DNA of 64,000 bases, taken from NCBI RefSeq assembly GCF_023740735.1, contig NZ_JAMRXH010000003.1, positions 186,001 to 250,000 of the forward strand, read 5' to 3'. Below the pieces are notes generated by a model. That model made no database searches. It saw nothing but the letters and a program-made list of their open reading frames with translations, and was not told the DNA's origin. Source of the stretch: Nocardia sp. CDC159. Lineage in GTDB: Bacteria > Actinomycetota > Actinomycetes > Mycobacteriales > Mycobacteriaceae. Both the position numbers and the translations under genes were made by a program. Positions 9,004 to 18,301 of this stretch are shown piece by piece; the first letter of the stretch is position 1; the number at the start of each line of letters is the position of its first letter.

Positions 9004-9615
9004 TCAGCGGACGAAGTAGATCGTGGCGAACAGCCCGATCCACACGATGTCGACGAAGTGCCAGTAGTAGGAGACGACGATCGCCGCCGTGGCCTGCGCC
9101 GGGGTGAACTTGCTGACCGTGGTGCGGACCAGCAGGAAGACGAATGCGATGAGACCACCGATGACGTGCAGGCCGTGGAAGCCGGTGGTGATGTAGAACA
9201 CCGAGCCGTAGATGCTGCTCGAGATCGTGGTGCCCTCGTTGTAGAGGTTGTGGTACTCGTACGCCTGGCCGAGCACGAAGAACAGGCCCATCAGGAAGGT
9301 GACCACGTACCAGCGCCGCAGGCCGAACACGTCGCCCTTCTCCGCCGCGAACACGCCCATCTGGCAGGTGAACGAGCTCAGGATGAGCACCGTCGTGACC
9401 GGCACGGCCAGATACATGTTCAGCTCGGTCGGCTCCGGCGGCCAGTTGCCGTGCGCCTGCGCGCGGGCGACGAAGTACATGGCGAAGAGGCCGGCGAAGA
9501 ACATCAGCTCGCTCGACAGCCAGATGATGGTTCCGACGCTGACCATGTTGGGCCGGTTCAGCGAGTGCACACGCTGAGTAATGGCCGATCCTGGGGTCCC
9601 TACTGCGGTCGTCAC
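9004..9615 (-). CDS. ctaE: Cytochrome c oxidase subunit III
   Basis: 203 aa from GTG 9615 ([20 protein letters not shown]); the longer frame to 9729 adds a charged, unlikely extension. Five to six membrane helices are visible, with the conserved [25 protein letters not shown] and [14 protein letters not shown]. It is the subunit III of the aa3 oxidase and heads the qcr operon, as in mycobacteria (Rv2193). The length equals the M. tuberculosis protein as I recall it. ctaD is not in this window; ctaC and ctaF lie at 30.7-32.3 kb. Confidence 0.96.
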   Translation of the reverse strand: MTTAVGTPGSAITQRVHSLNRPNMVSVGTIIWLSSELMFFAGLFAMYFVARAQAHGNWPPEPTELNMYLAVPVTTVLILSSFTCQMGVFAAEKGDVFGLRRWYVVTFLMGLFFVLGQAYEYHNLYNEGTTISSSIYGSVFYITTGFHGLHVIGGLIAFVFLLVRTTVSKFTPAQATAAIVVSYYWHFVDIVWIGLFATIYFVR

Positions 9616-9885
9616 GCCGGTAAGTATGACTCGTCGTAGTACGACAGGCGTACCCGGGTGCGAATCTTCACGTTCCGTGTCGGAATCCGCACGGCGAGAC
9701 CGGGTCTGGGCGGGGTACCGGCGTGTCACGCGAACGCGCAGTTCGAACGGGTGTAGGCGGGGTTTCTATTGTTGAAGTCGGATGTTCGGGGCCCCCGGTT
9801 CCCGGATCGCGAAAATTTTTTCGGACACGGTCGGGCCGGGTCCGACGACCCGGTCTCACCGGGTCCCGACGACGAAGGAGTTGGA
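9616..9885. other. Divergent promoter region of ctaE-qcrCAB
   Basis: 270 bp between ctaE (leftward) and a conserved hypothetical gene (rightward). It contains the A/T-rich stretch GCGAAAATTTTTTCGG near 9806, unusual in this GC-rich setting, followed by GC-rich dyads around 9830-9875. A ribosome site GAAGGAG (9874-9880) serves the rightward gene. No firm -35/-10 pair can be assigned. Confidence 0.4.
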
Positions 9886-10314
9886 ATGGGACTGCGGTCG
9901 GTGTGGCAGCGTCTGATCGGGCGCGGCGACGCCGCGGAACTGGACCCGGACCGTCCGGACCTGATCGTGGTCGCCGCCAGCTTCGACGACGCCGAGGCCG
10001 CCTCCACCGCCCTGGCCCGCGCCGAGCTATGGACCCCCGACGCCCCCGCCGTCCTGCGCCACCACCTCCGCCTGCCCGCCGACCGGGTGGAATCCGCGAT
10101 CGCCCTCGCGGCCCAGGAGGGCTACTCCCCCGCGGCCACCGAATCCGACGGCCCGACCGTCGAATTGATCCTGCGCCGAGTGCAACTGCTCGACGCCCTG
10201 CACTGCGCACAGGAGCGCTCCCGCATGGCGGGCCTGGCCCAACGCCACGACGGCGTCGCCCTCGGCTGGGACGCTTTGCAGCCGGAGGCCAAAGAAGTTG
10301 CCCCGCCGCACTAG
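9886..10314 (+). CDS. Conserved hypothetical protein
   Basis: 142 aa from the ATG at 9886, which follows GAAGGAG by 5 nt. The protein is soluble, with an alpha-beta look (LIVVAASFDDAEAASTALARAEL) and a helical C-terminal half (RRVQLLDALHCAQERSRMAGLAQ). No catalytic motif is recognisable. It lies 39 bp upstream of trpD on the same strand, so co-transcription is likely. I do not assign a function. Confidence 0.7.
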   Translation: MGLRSVWQRLIGRGDAAELDPDRPDLIVVAASFDDAEAASTALARAELWTPDAPAVLRHHLRLPADRVESAIALAAQEGYSPAATESDGPTVELILRRVQLLDALHCAQERSRMAGLAQRHDGVALGWDALQPEAKEVAPPH

Positions 10315-10353
10315 GCTGCTACATCGGATCCACAGTGACAGGAGATGGCAGTC

Positions 10354-11409
10354 ATGAGCGCGCGCAGCTGGCCCGGGATTCTCGGCGCCCTCACCGACGG
10401 GGTCGATCTGACCACGGAGGAGGCGGCCTGGGCCATCGACGAGATCTTCTCCGACAACGCCACCCCCGCCCAGATCGCCGCCTTCGGCGTGGCCATGAAG
10501 ATGAAGGGCCCCACCGCGACCGAGCTGTCCGGCCTGGCCCAGGGCATGCTCTCGCATGCGAAGCGGGTGTCGCTGGATGTGGCCGCGGTCGATATCGTCG
10601 GCACCGGCGGTGACCGCTCGGGCACGGTCAACATCTCGACCATGTCCTCGATCGTGGTGGCCGCGGCCGGTGTGCCGGTGGTCAAACACGGCAACCGCGC
10701 CGCGTCGTCCAAGAGCGGGGGCGCGGACGTGCTGGAGGCGCTGGGCGTGCGAATCGCCCTGGGCCCCAAGGCCGTCGCCCAGTGCGTGACCGAGGTGGGG
10801 ATCGGTTTCTGCTTCGCCCCGCTGTTCCACCCGGCGCTGCGCTACGCCGGTGCCGCGCGCCGCGATATCGGCATCCCGACCGTCTTCAACGTGCTGGGCC
10901 CGCTGACCAATCCGGCCCAGCCGCGCGCGGGCCTGATCGGCTGCGCCTTCGCCAATCTGCTGCCCGTCATCGCGGGCGCCTTCGCCGAGCGCGGCGCCAA
11001 CGCCCTGGTGGTGCGCGGCAACGACGGCCTGGACGAGATCACCACCGCCGACACCACCGAGGTCTGGGTCGTCACCGGCGGCCACCTCACCCACACCACG
11101 ATCGACCCCACCCGCCTGGGTATCGAACGAGTCCAGCCCGAGGCCCTGCGCGGCGGCGAGGCCGAGACCAACGCCGTGATCGCCCGCAATATGCTCGGCG
11201 GCGCCCCCGGCCCCGTCCGCGACGCGGTCCTGCTCAATTCCGCCGCCGCCCTCGCCGCCTGCGACCTCACCCCCGAAACCGCCGACCAGGACCTGCACGA
11301 CGCCCTGGCCGCCGCACTGGAGCGCGCCGCCCACGCCGTCGACAGCGGCGCGGCCTCGACGCTGCTGGATCGCTGGGTGACGGTGAGCAATCAGCTCGGC
11401 ACGGACTGA
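10354..11409 (+). CDS. trpD: Anthranilate phosphoribosyltransferase
   Basis: 351 aa. It joins anthranilate and PRPP in tryptophan synthesis. The PRPP/Mg site is seen as [17 protein letters not shown], and the anthranilate site region as [21 protein letters not shown]; the later DGLDEIT is also conserved. AGGAG at 10340-10344 is 9 nt before the ATG at 10354, so I prefer this start to the in-frame ATG at 10345, which would sit directly on it. Position next to ctaE, on the opposite strand, is as in M. tuberculosis (Rv2192c/Rv2193). The other trp genes are not here. Confidence 0.96.
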   Translation: MSARSWPGILGALTDGVDLTTEEAAWAIDEIFSDNATPAQIAAFGVAMKMKGPTATELSGLAQGMLSHAKRVSLDVAAVDIVGTGGDRSGTVNISTMSSIVVAAAGVPVVKHGNRAASSKSGGADVLEALGVRIALGPKAVAQCVTEVGIGFCFAPLFHPALRYAGAARRDIGIPTVFNVLGPLTNPAQPRAGLIGCAFANLLPVIAGAFAERGANALVVRGNDGLDEITTADTTEVWVVTGGHLTHTTIDPTRLGIERVQPEALRGGEAETNAVIARNMLGGAPGPVRDAVLLNSAAALAACDLTPETADQDLHDALAAALERAAHAVDSGAASTLLDRWVTVSNQLGTD

Positions 11410-11453
11410 CCGCCGGGCGAACAAGCAACCAAACCGCCAACAGAGGCCCGAAA

Positions 11454-11470
11454 TTGTCATCTTTCGACAA
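11454..11470. promoter_or_regulatory. TTGTC/GACAA inverted repeat before the RloA-like gene
   Basis: TTGTC (11454-11458) and GACAA (11466-11470) flank a 7-nt spacer. The surrounding 60 bp is AT-rich for this genome and ends in GTAAGAT, a plausible -10, close to the GTG start at 11523. It may be an operator or part of the promoter for the ATPase-nuclease pair. Confidence 0.3.
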
Positions 11471-11522
11471 AGTTGGCGTTTTGATTGCAGAGATGAGACC
11501 TTCCAGAACGTAAGATGAGCGG

Positions 11523-12791
11523 GTGCTGATCCGCTTCGAGGTCTCGAACTTCCGGTCCATCCTGGAACCGGTCGAGCTGTCGATGGTTGCCATCGACCGG
11601 GATCGCGACGCGGCGCGAGAGGCTTCGATGCTGGGCGAGAGTCTGTTGACTGTCGCGGGCATCTACGGGCCGAACGCGTCCGGCAAGTCGAACGTGCTCG
11701 CGGCGCTGCGGTGGATCAGCGACGCGGTTCGCTCGTCCGTCCAGTTCTGGAGCGAGTCGATTGCCTTGGATCGCTTCGCATTCGGCGACGGGCCACGCCG
11801 CACGAGTCAGTTCTCGGTCGAGATGCTGATAGCCGGGGTGCGATACGAGTATGTAGTGGAGCTCGACTCGGCACGGATTCACTACGAAGGGTTGTTTCAC
11901 TATCCGGAGAAGAAGCGTCGTCGGCTGTTCGAGCGCGAGGGTCTGCACCTCGTCCTGCAACGTGGGCTCGGCGACCTGTCCGGAACGAGGCAGTTGCTTA
12001 CCGATCAAACCCTCGCCCTCTCTGCTGCACGGCGCTTCGAGGAACCCGTAGTTTCCGACTTTGCCACTGCCCTGCTCGACCTGCGTACCCGTGGCGTGAC
12101 TCGCATCTTCCCCGGCGCGAAGGAGCCGGATTGGGACACCGACTCCTGGTTCGGTCGCCATGTACTGCAACTGGAACGAAACTCGGAAGGTTTCGCCCCG
12201 ACCGACTCCGAGCGTGCCGAATTCGAGCGCACCCGCAACCAGGCACTGGCGCTGCTCCGCCTGGCGGATCTCGGGATCGAAGACGTGGAGTTCGTGGTCG
12301 ACTACAGCGAATCCCCGGCGGGCGAGATCCTTCCGCGGTTGGTTCATCGATCATCCGCTGAAGCCGCCCCCCTGGATTTCGCGGCGGAATCAGCAGGCAC
12401 CCGCAACTGGTACCAGCTCATCGGCCTCTTGCTCGGCACGTGCCACTCCGGATCGATCCTGTTGCTCGACGAGATCGACGCAAGTCTTCACCCCACGCTG
12501 TCTGCCCAGCTACTCCATCTCTTTCACGATCCGACCACGAATCCACGGGGGGCACAATTGATCTTCACCACGCACGACACCAGCCTGCTCAACCATCTCA
12601 ACCGGGATGAGGTGTGGTTCACCGAGAAGCATGACAACGGCGCGACGAGACTCGGCGCATTGGCCGAGTTCGCGGGCGAGCGCGTCCGCAAATCTCAGAA
12701 TCTCGAAAACGCCTATCTGCATGGGCGCTTCGGTGCGCTACCCGACATCGATCGAGCGGAATTGCTGCAGGCTCTCGGCTTCATCGCCTGA
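11523..12791 (+). CDS. RloA-like AAA/ABC-type ATPase (putative anti-phage defence)
   Basis: 422 aa starting at GTG 11523 (MLIRFEVSNFRSI, the usual N-terminus of SMC/Rad50-type defence ATPases). Walker A is GPNASGKS at residues 49-56, an ABC-signature-like ESAGTRNW at ~289-296, Walker B ILLLDEID at 312-319 and the H-loop TTHD at ~349-352. No nuclease domain is visible in this chain; its partner is the next gene, four bases downstream. Gene pairs of this type were named rloA/rloB because they were found inside restriction-modification loci. From memory, lactococcal AbiL has a similar layout. Base and codon use is less GC-extreme than in trpD, which suggests transfer. Confidence 0.8.
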   Translation: MLIRFEVSNFRSILEPVELSMVAIDRDRDAAREASMLGESLLTVAGIYGPNASGKSNVLAALRWISDAVRSSVQFWSESIALDRFAFGDGPRRTSQFSVEMLIAGVRYEYVVELDSARIHYEGLFHYPEKKRRRLFEREGLHLVLQRGLGDLSGTRQLLTDQTLALSAARRFEEPVVSDFATALLDLRTRGVTRIFPGAKEPDWDTDSWFGRHVLQLERNSEGFAPTDSERAEFERTRNQALALLRLADLGIEDVEFVVDYSESPAGEILPRLVHRSSAEAAPLDFAAESAGTRNWYQLIGLLLGTCHSGSILLLDEIDASLHPTLSAQLLHLFHDPTTNPRGAQLIFTTHDTSLLNHLNRDEVWFTEKHDNGATRLGALAEFAGERVRKSQNLENAYLHGRFGALPDIDRAELLQALGFIA

Positions 12792-12795
12792 TCCC

Positions 12796-13407
12796 ATGGC
12801 GGCTCGACGCCGGAAGCCACGTCCCCTTGCACGACCGACAGCGGTCCGCGCGGAACTTCGGACGATGGTCATCTTCTGCGAGGGAATCAACACCGAGCAC
12901 GACTATCTGCGGGCGGTGAAGAACTTGCCCGCCGTCCGCGCCAACACCTCGATCCGGATCGAGCTCGATCCGGAGCAGGGAGCACCACTGACACTCGTCC
13001 GGCGCGCGGTGACCCGGCTGCAGGACAGTGAGATCGACGAGTGCTGGTGCGTCTTCGATGTCGAATGGCCCCAACACCATCCCCATCTTCGGGATGCGGT
13101 GCAGTTGGCCCGTGCGCACGGCATCGGCTTGGCGGTATCGAACCCCTGTTTCGAACTATGGCTGATCCTGCATCACCGGGAACACAATGCGTTTATCGAC
13201 ACCGCCAGCGCGGAAAGGGACAGCCGCAGGCGCGACGGGCGCGACGGGAAGCATATCGAGGCAGCCATCTATATGCCGTTACGCGCGGTGGCGGCGCGGC
13301 GAGCGGCCGTGCTCGCGGAACGTCACACACGCAACGGCTCCACCATTCCGCACGACAACCCCTCATCGTCGATGTACGAACTGCTATCAGCCCTCGAACC
13401 GTCATGA
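12796..13407 (+). CDS. RloB-like TOPRIM-type nuclease partner
   Basis: 203 aa from the ATG at 12796; the longer frame from 12607 overlaps the ATPase. Motifs fit the RloB family: FCEGINTEHDYLRA near residues 27-40 (TOPRIM-like glutamate), CWCVFDVEWP at ~83-92 for acidic metal ligands, and SNPCFELWLILHH at 115-127, the most diagnostic block. It is probably a nuclease licensed by the ATPase encoded just upstream. The 4-bp gap implies coupled translation. The molecular target and trigger are unknown. The gene ends before a housekeeping-like F420 enzyme, so the pair looks like a compact insertion after trpD. Confidence 0.75.
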   Translation: MAARRRKPRPLARPTAVRAELRTMVIFCEGINTEHDYLRAVKNLPAVRANTSIRIELDPEQGAPLTLVRRAVTRLQDSEIDECWCVFDVEWPQHHPHLRDAVQLARAHGIGLAVSNPCFELWLILHHREHNAFIDTASAERDSRRRDGRDGKHIEAAIYMPLRAVAARRAAVLAERHTRNGSTIPHDNPSSSMYELLSALEPS

Positions 13408-13488
13408 ATCATCGACATCGCGCTTCGCACCTACGTTCACCGCCGAGTTTCTAGAATCGAGGTAGCAGGCCGAGCGAGGAGCGGTGCC

Positions 13489-13950
13489 ATGGGCTTCGAC
13501 AAGGTTCCGGCGGGTTCGCGGGGGCGCGGTGAGCCGTTGCCCAGCGCGGTCGTCCGGGTCGTCACGCGGGTCATGGAGCGGTATCACCGGCTGCGCCGGG
13601 ATCGGTTCATGGGGATGGATCTGCTGTATCTGACCACGGTCGGGGCGAAGTCCGGTCGGCGACGGCGGGTTCCGCTGACCCGGTTCCCGGAGGAGAAGGG
13701 CTGGTTGATCGTGGCCTCGGTGGGTGGGGCGCGCGAGCATCCGGCCTGGTATCACAATATCGCCGCGCATCCGGATCAGGTGTGGGCCGAGGTCGGGGGG
13801 ACGACGTTCCGGGTGCGGGTCGAACAGCTCGAGGGGGACGAGCGCGCGACGGCCTGGGAGCGGATCACGGCCGAGCAGCCGCGCTATCGCCGCTACGCGG
13901 ACAAGACCGACCGGCAGATCCCGATTCTGCGGCTGATACCCGCGACGTGA
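13489..13950 (+). CDS. Ddn-family F420H2-dependent nitro/quinone reductase
   Basis: 153 aa, split-barrel fold. LLYLTTVGAKSGRRRRVPLTRF, WLIVASVGGAREHPAWYHNIAAHP and VRVEQLEG are typical of the deazaflavin-dependent nitroreductase group that includes Ddn of M. tuberculosis, the activator of pretomanid. These enzymes are thought to use F420H2 to reduce quinones. The size and motifs are complete. It stands alone with about 80 bp to the preceding RloB-like gene and is not part of a recognisable pathway here. Confidence 0.88.
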   Translation: MGFDKVPAGSRGRGEPLPSAVVRVVTRVMERYHRLRRDRFMGMDLLYLTTVGAKSGRRRRVPLTRFPEEKGWLIVASVGGAREHPAWYHNIAAHPDQVWAEVGGTTFRVRVEQLEGDERATAWERITAEQPRYRRYADKTDRQIPILRLIPAT

Positions 13951-14064
13951 CCCATAGGGGTCGGTTGCGAAATCCCCGGTGGGGCCGTCCGGTTCCGGCG
14001 ATCATGATCCCGATGTGCTGACCGCCGCGCCGGTGGTTCCGGCGCGGCCGCCTCGGGAGGTCCG

Positions 14065-14658
14065 ATGTTCGAGCAGATCCGTCCCCTCGCATTGCTCGGC
14101 AAAGCCGCTGCCGCACTGGCGCTTACGGCCGGTGCACTCGTCATGACCACGCCAGCGGCGCGCGCCGAGACTCCGCTGCTGCCGCCCGGCTTCACCCTGC
14201 CCGGTCTGCCGCTGACCGCGGGCCTGGGCCCCGACACCGCCATCGTGGTGCTGGGCTACGGCCTGCAATCCGACGGCACCATGCGGCCCGAACTGCTCGA
14301 ACGCCTCTACGCCGGCTACGTGCAGGCGCTGCTGTGCCCCGAGACCCCGATCATCGTCACCGGCGGCAATCCGGAGAACGGCGTCACCGAGGCGCGGGCC
14401 ATGGCGGATTGGTTCACCGCCCGTGGCATCTCCCCCGCCCGCGTGCACATCGAGGACCGCGCCGCGTCCACCGTGCAGAACGCGCAGTACTCCGCGCTGC
14501 TGATGCGCGCGATCGGCGCGGTCAACGCCGTCCTGGTCACCTCGTCCGACCACATCCAGCGGGCCCAGGGCGATTTCGTCGCCGCGGGCATCCGGGTGGT
14601 GGCGACGCTGACACCCGATCAGGCGCCGTCATCGGCGCTGCCGTTCGGTCCGCGTTAG
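14065..14658 (+). CDS. Secreted DUF218 (YdcF/ElyC/SanA-like) protein
   Basis: 197 aa, start supported by GGGAGG at 14055-14060. A signal peptide (ALALTAGALVMTTPAARAE) is followed by a DUF218 fold: TAIVVLGYGLQSDG, TPIIVTGGNPENGVTEA, VHIEDRAASTVQNA and VLVTSSDHIQRA. Relatives act in envelope integrity in E. coli but their chemistry is unproven. The stop codon overlaps by 4 nt the stop of the convergent MaoC gene, which ends the sulfation operon, so the two messages meet tail to tail. Confidence 0.82.
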   Translation: MFEQIRPLALLGKAAAALALTAGALVMTTPAARAETPLLPPGFTLPGLPLTAGLGPDTAIVVLGYGLQSDGTMRPELLERLYAGYVQALLCPETPIIVTGGNPENGVTEARAMADWFTARGISPARVHIEDRAASTVQNAQYSALLMRAIGAVNAVLVTSSDHIQRAQGDFVAAGIRVVATLTPDQAPSSALPFGPR

Positions 14659-15107
14659 ATCAGGTACCGCACAATGCTTTCCGCGACGCAGGCGGGCTTG
14701 TCCGCACCGTCCAGCTCGATGGTGACGGTGCGGATCGCCTGCGCCCCGCCGGGAATGTCGTCGACCGAGTCGAGGATGACGCGGGCGCGGATGCGCCCGC
14801 CCGCCGGCACCGGTGTGATGAAGCGAACCTTGTTGAACCCGTAGTTGATTCCCATCCGAATGCCGCCCACCGAGGTGGCCTCGTTCACCAACGGCACCAT
14901 CAGCGAGAGGGTGAGGAAGCCGTGCGCGATGGTGCACCCGAACGGCCCCCGCGCGGCCTGCTCCGAATCGACATGGATCCACTGATGGTCGTCGGTGGCA
15001 TCGGCGAACCTGTCGATTCGGTCCTGATCGACGGTCAGCCATCCGCTGACCCCGATCTCGGTCCCCACCGCGCCCCGCAGCGCCTCGAAGTCGGCGAAAT
15101 GCGTCAT
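14655..15107 (-). CDS. MaoC-like hotdog dehydratase
   Basis: 150 aa from the ATG at 15107 (MTHFADFEALRGAVG), which gives the usual length of this family; an upstream ATG at 15137 is possible. The hydratase signature is present: DDHQWIHVD followed by FGCTIAHGFLTLSL, with the catalytic Asp and His. The family hydrates enoyl-CoA or related unsaturated thioesters. It is the last gene of the cysD-to-MaoC operon, 52 bp downstream of the sulfotransferase, so it may act on the same lipid or polyketide-like substrate. That link is inference from position. Confidence 0.85.
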   Translation of the reverse strand: MTHFADFEALRGAVGTEIGVSGWLTVDQDRIDRFADATDDHQWIHVDSEQAARGPFGCTIAHGFLTLSLMVPLVNEATSVGGIRMGINYGFNKVRFITPVPAGGRIRARVILDSVDDIPGGAQAIRTVTIELDGADKPACVAESIVRYLI

Positions 15108-15159
15108 GGCATGAGCATCCCACGTTCCAGCCGACACCCACCACGGCTCCGCGGCACTG

Positions 15160-16296
15160 TCACACCGCCCGGAAGTACTCCTCGACCTGTGCTTCGGTCA
15201 GCCCGTAGTCGTCGAGTGCGTACCGGTGCACGGGTTTGCGATCCCCCATGCGGCTCTCCTCGTCGAGTGCGACCATCGCCGCCCGCGCCTCGGGGGTGAA
15301 CTCGATTCCGAATGCCCGATAGATGGCCTCGACGGTACCCAGCGGATCCGCGCGCAGATCCGCGAAGTCGACATCGAGGAACTGCGCGCGATCGTAGCGC
15401 CTGCGCGCCGCGGTGAATTCGCGCAGCCCCCGCGACCACAGTTCGAGCTGGGTCTGCCCGATCACCGTGCCGGAGAACGTATTCGACCATCCGCGCGCGG
15501 CATGCTCGGACAGGCTGCACACCGAGGCGAGCACTGTCGCCGGATCACGGTGGGTCTGGATCACCAGCGCATCCGGATAAACGGCCATGAGCGCGTCGAG
15601 GGCGAACAGGTGGCTGGGGTTCTTCAGAATCCAGCGGCGGTCGTCGCCGAGCCCGATCAGCTGCAGGTTCCGGCGGTGGCGGGCATAGGCATCGGTCCAG
15701 TCCTGTTCCCGCAGCCACCGCGAATACGTCGGCAGGTACGAAAGGCATTCGTAGGAGACCGATTTCACCGTCTGCCGCAGCAGCTGCCAGCACTCCTCCA
15801 CCTCGGCCGCGTTCATGAAATGCAATCCCATGAACTCCGGATTCTCGATATGGTGCTGCGCGAACCCGGCATCGATGCGCTGATAGATCGGATTGTCGGC
15901 CCAGGTGTCGCGCGGCGGACGGGGCTGCGGGAATTCGGTGAGCCACATCTCGAGGGCCTGGTGCCGCGGATCGGCGGCCAGCAGGCGGTGCAGGGCGGTG
16001 GTGCCGGTGCGCGGCAGGCCGGTCACGAAGATGGGCCGGGCAACCGGGGTTTGCGCGTACTGCGGATGCGCCCGCCAGGACGCCTCGCTCAGCGCCCGCG
16101 CCACCAGCGCGCCGCGCAGGAAGTAGCGGTTCATCTTGGAGCCGAGCTCGGTCAGATCGGCGTCGCGTCGATAGGATTCGAGCAGCACCCCCAGCGCCTC
16201 GAGATAGTCGTCGGGGCCGAAATCGGTGTGGCCGCAGGCCTTCGTCGCCGAGGCGTGCAGATCCTCGATGGTGCCCACATCGGTGCGTACGGTCAT
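15160..16296 (-). CDS. PAPS-dependent sulfotransferase
   Basis: 378 aa. The 5'-phosphosulfate-binding loop is FVTGLPRTGTTALHRLL near residue 90, and a later VIQTHRDPATVLASVCSL block fits the 3'-phosphate-binding region. The N-terminal ~85 residues form a helical extension (TELGSKMNRYFLRGALV) known from the actinobacterial sulfotransferase group. The enzyme would transfer sulfate from PAPS to a hydroxyl group of a small molecule or lipid; the acceptor cannot be read from the sequence. It is 9 bp downstream of the SDR and in one run of genes with the PAPS-making cysD and cysNC, which strongly suggests a dedicated sulfation pathway. Confidence 0.88.
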   Translation of the reverse strand: MTVRTDVGTIEDLHASATKACGHTDFGPDDYLEALGVLLESYRRDADLTELGSKMNRYFLRGALVARALSEASWRAHPQYAQTPVARPIFVTGLPRTGTTALHRLLAADPRHQALEMWLTEFPQPRPPRDTWADNPIYQRIDAGFAQHHIENPEFMGLHFMNAAEVEECWQLLRQTVKSVSYECLSYLPTYSRWLREQDWTDAYARHRRNLQLIGLGDDRRWILKNPSHLFALDALMAVYPDALVIQTHRDPATVLASVCSLSEHAARGWSNTFSGTVIGQTQLELWSRGLREFTAARRRYDRAQFLDVDFADLRADPLGTVEAIYRAFGIEFTPEARAAMVALDEESRMGDRKPVHRYALDDYGLTEAQVEEYFRAV

Positions 16297-16305
16297 TGCT
16301 GATTC

Positions 16306-17085
16306 CTATGCGTGGTACTCGCCGCAGTTCACGTCGAGGGTCTGGCCGGTGACGGCGCTGGCCCAGTCGGAGGCCAGAAACACCACGGCGCGGGCGATTT
16401 CGTCGGGTTCGGGCAGACGCTCGAGGTCCGAGCGGGCGGCGGTCTGTCGATAGACCTGGTCGACGGTGGTGCCGTACTTCTCGGCGACCTTGCCGAAGTA
16501 CCACTTCAGCTGATCGCTCCAGATGTAGCCGGGGGCGACGCTGTTGACCCGAATTCCCCTCTTCCCCAGCTCGGTCGCCAGTGTCTGCGACATGGCCAGC
16601 AGGGCGGCCTTGGACAGTTTGTAGCTGCCGTAACGGGGTTCGGAGTGCCGGATGGCGGCCGAATTGATCATCACCACCGCGCCTTTGGCCTTGGCGAGCT
16701 CATCGGTGAAGGCCTTGGTCATGCGCAGCCCGCCCAGTACGGTCAGGTCCAGGCTGTCGCGGATCTGCTGGAAGTTGGTGTGCTCCAACGACTTCATCGA
16801 CGGCACCGAGAAGGCGTTGTTCACCAGGGCGTCGACGCGGCCGAAGGTCTCCACCGTACGCGCGAGCAGGTTCTCGACCGCGGCATCGTCGGTGATGTCG
16901 GTGGGCACGCTCAGGGTCTGCCCGCCCGCGGCCTCGATTTCGGCGGCCACCTCGCGCAATCGCGATTCGGTGCGCGCGGCCAGCACCACCTTCGCCCCCG
17001 CGGCCGCCGCCTGCGTGCAGATCGACCGCCCCAGCCCGGGCCCGACGCCACTGACGACGACCACCTTGTCCGCGAGCAGACTCAT
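16306..17085 (-). CDS. Short-chain dehydrogenase/reductase
   Basis: 259 aa. Rossmann motif SGVGPGLGRS at the N-terminus, NNAF for the conserved Asn-Asn-Ala-Gly region (Gly replaced by Phe), catalytic Ser in INSAAIRHSE and YGSYKLSKAAL for Tyr and Lys, and RVNSVAPGYIWSD after it. It is a classical SDR, probably NAD(P)-dependent, oxidising or reducing an alcohol/ketone. Only 13 bp separate it from the DUF1214 gene and 9 bp from the sulfotransferase, so it probably makes or processes the hydroxyl group that is sulfated. The NNAF variant is unusual but known among actinobacterial SDRs. Confidence 0.9.
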   Translation of the reverse strand: MSLLADKVVVVSGVGPGLGRSICTQAAAAGAKVVLAARTESRLREVAAEIEAAGGQTLSVPTDITDDAAVENLLARTVETFGRVDALVNNAFSVPSMKSLEHTNFQQIRDSLDLTVLGGLRMTKAFTDELAKAKGAVVMINSAAIRHSEPRYGSYKLSKAALLAMSQTLATELGKRGIRVNSVAPGYIWSDQLKWYFGKVAEKYGTTVDQVYRQTAARSDLERLPEPDEIARAVVFLASDWASAVTGQTLDVNCGEYHA

Positions 17086-17098
17086 ACTGTGTCCTCTC

Positions 17099-18286
17099 TC
17101 ATGCCAGCATCCTCTCCGCGAAGGCGCGCTGTCGCTCGGCTATCCTTGCCCGCCACCCGCTTTCATCGATTCGATTGCTCTCGTAGTGGGGCAGCTGGCC
17201 CGCGATCTCGTCGAATGCAACGACGGCGATGGTCGGCCCGTCCGCGGCCGTCATCGCGCGATCGGTGCGCTGCCAACGGAACTGGAGGATGCCGCGCCGC
17301 CGCCCGGTCGTCTCGATCCAGTTGACAATGCCCGGATCGCGGGCCGACACCACCATCCGGATCATGCCGTCCGGATCCACCTGCGCCTGGGCGCTGTTCA
17401 GGCTGGTCTGGTGGTTGACGTAGTCCAGCGAGATGTACCAGCGGCTGCCGAGCTGGAAACCCTGATACGGCGCATCGGATTTCGGCACGGTGATCACCAG
17501 TGCCTGATCCTCCGCCAGATCGAAGTGACCGACCGAGGAGTACTGCGTGCTCAGCCCACCCGGGGTCGGCCGCGGCTCGGTCAGGGTGTTGACCGGCAGA
17601 TCCAGGTAGAACCACCGGGGGAAGTTGAACCACGTGTGGATGCGCTGCACCAGCATCCGCCCGGCCGCGCGGTAGCGCTTGCGCAGCTGCTCGACATCCG
17701 GTTCGGCGGGCGCGGTGCCGATCGTGTCCACGCGCTCGATTCGGATGCTGCCCTTGCGTTCTCGGGCCCAGTCGCCGTAAACCTCGCGCACCGCGAGCAT
17801 CGACGCCCCCTCGCCCAGGACGAAATAGTTTGGGCCGGGATCGTCCTTGGGTGGACCGAAGCGCAACCGATAGCCGCCGTCGGCGGCGATGCGCAGCCGC
17901 CGATCGTCGAAGGCGTCGTCACCGTTGGGCACGTCGGTGGCCGTGTAATCGCCCTTCAGGACCTGGAAACTCAGATCCACCGTACTGCCGCGCGTGCCGG
18001 TGACCAGGTACTCCGCGCCCGGCTCGATATTGGCGTGGTAGTAGAGGGTGTCCGGGTTGTCCAGGCCCATCTTGGTGTACGGGCCGGTCGAGGTCACGAA
18101 GTACGGGTGGCTCGTACCGTGCGCTCGCGACAGGTGCAGCACGGCCTGCACGCTGCCCGCCAGATAGTCGTAGCCCTCGGCCAGATCGTGCTCGTCGGTA
18201 ATGAAATCCGCTGTGGCGATGAGCTTCTCGGCCTCGGCGATCGCGGCCACGAAGGGTTCGGTCAGCGGTGCTGCTGGTATCTGCAT
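17099..18286 (-). CDS. DUF1214 domain protein in PAPS/sulfotransferase operon
   Basis: 395 aa, soluble, without signal peptide (MQIPAAPLTEPFVAAIAEAEK). The region GPYTKMGLDNPDTLYYHANI and the later block ALVITVPKSDAPYQGFQLGSRW followed by YISLDYVNHQTSLN identify a DUF1254/DUF1214-type protein. The domain's biochemical role is not established. Here it is placed between cysNC (15 bp upstream) and the SDR (13 bp downstream), so it is most likely a functional part of the sulfation pathway, perhaps binding the substrate. I cannot name a catalytic residue. Confidence 0.75.
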   Translation of the reverse strand: MQIPAAPLTEPFVAAIAEAEKLIATADFITDEHDLAEGYDYLAGSVQAVLHLSRAHGTSHPYFVTSTGPYTKMGLDNPDTLYYHANIEPGAEYLVTGTRGSTVDLSFQVLKGDYTATDVPNGDDAFDDRRLRIAADGGYRLRFGPPKDDPGPNYFVLGEGASMLAVREVYGDWARERKGSIRIERVDTIGTAPAEPDVEQLRKRYRAAGRMLVQRIHTWFNFPRWFYLDLPVNTLTEPRPTPGGLSTQYSSVGHFDLAEDQALVITVPKSDAPYQGFQLGSRWYISLDYVNHQTSLNSAQAQVDPDGMIRMVVSARDPGIVNWIETTGRRRGILQFRWQRTDRAMTAADGPTIAVVAFDEIAGQLPHYESNRIDESGWRARIAERQRAFAERMLA

Positions 18287-18301
18287 GAATGTCCCAGATG
18301 T

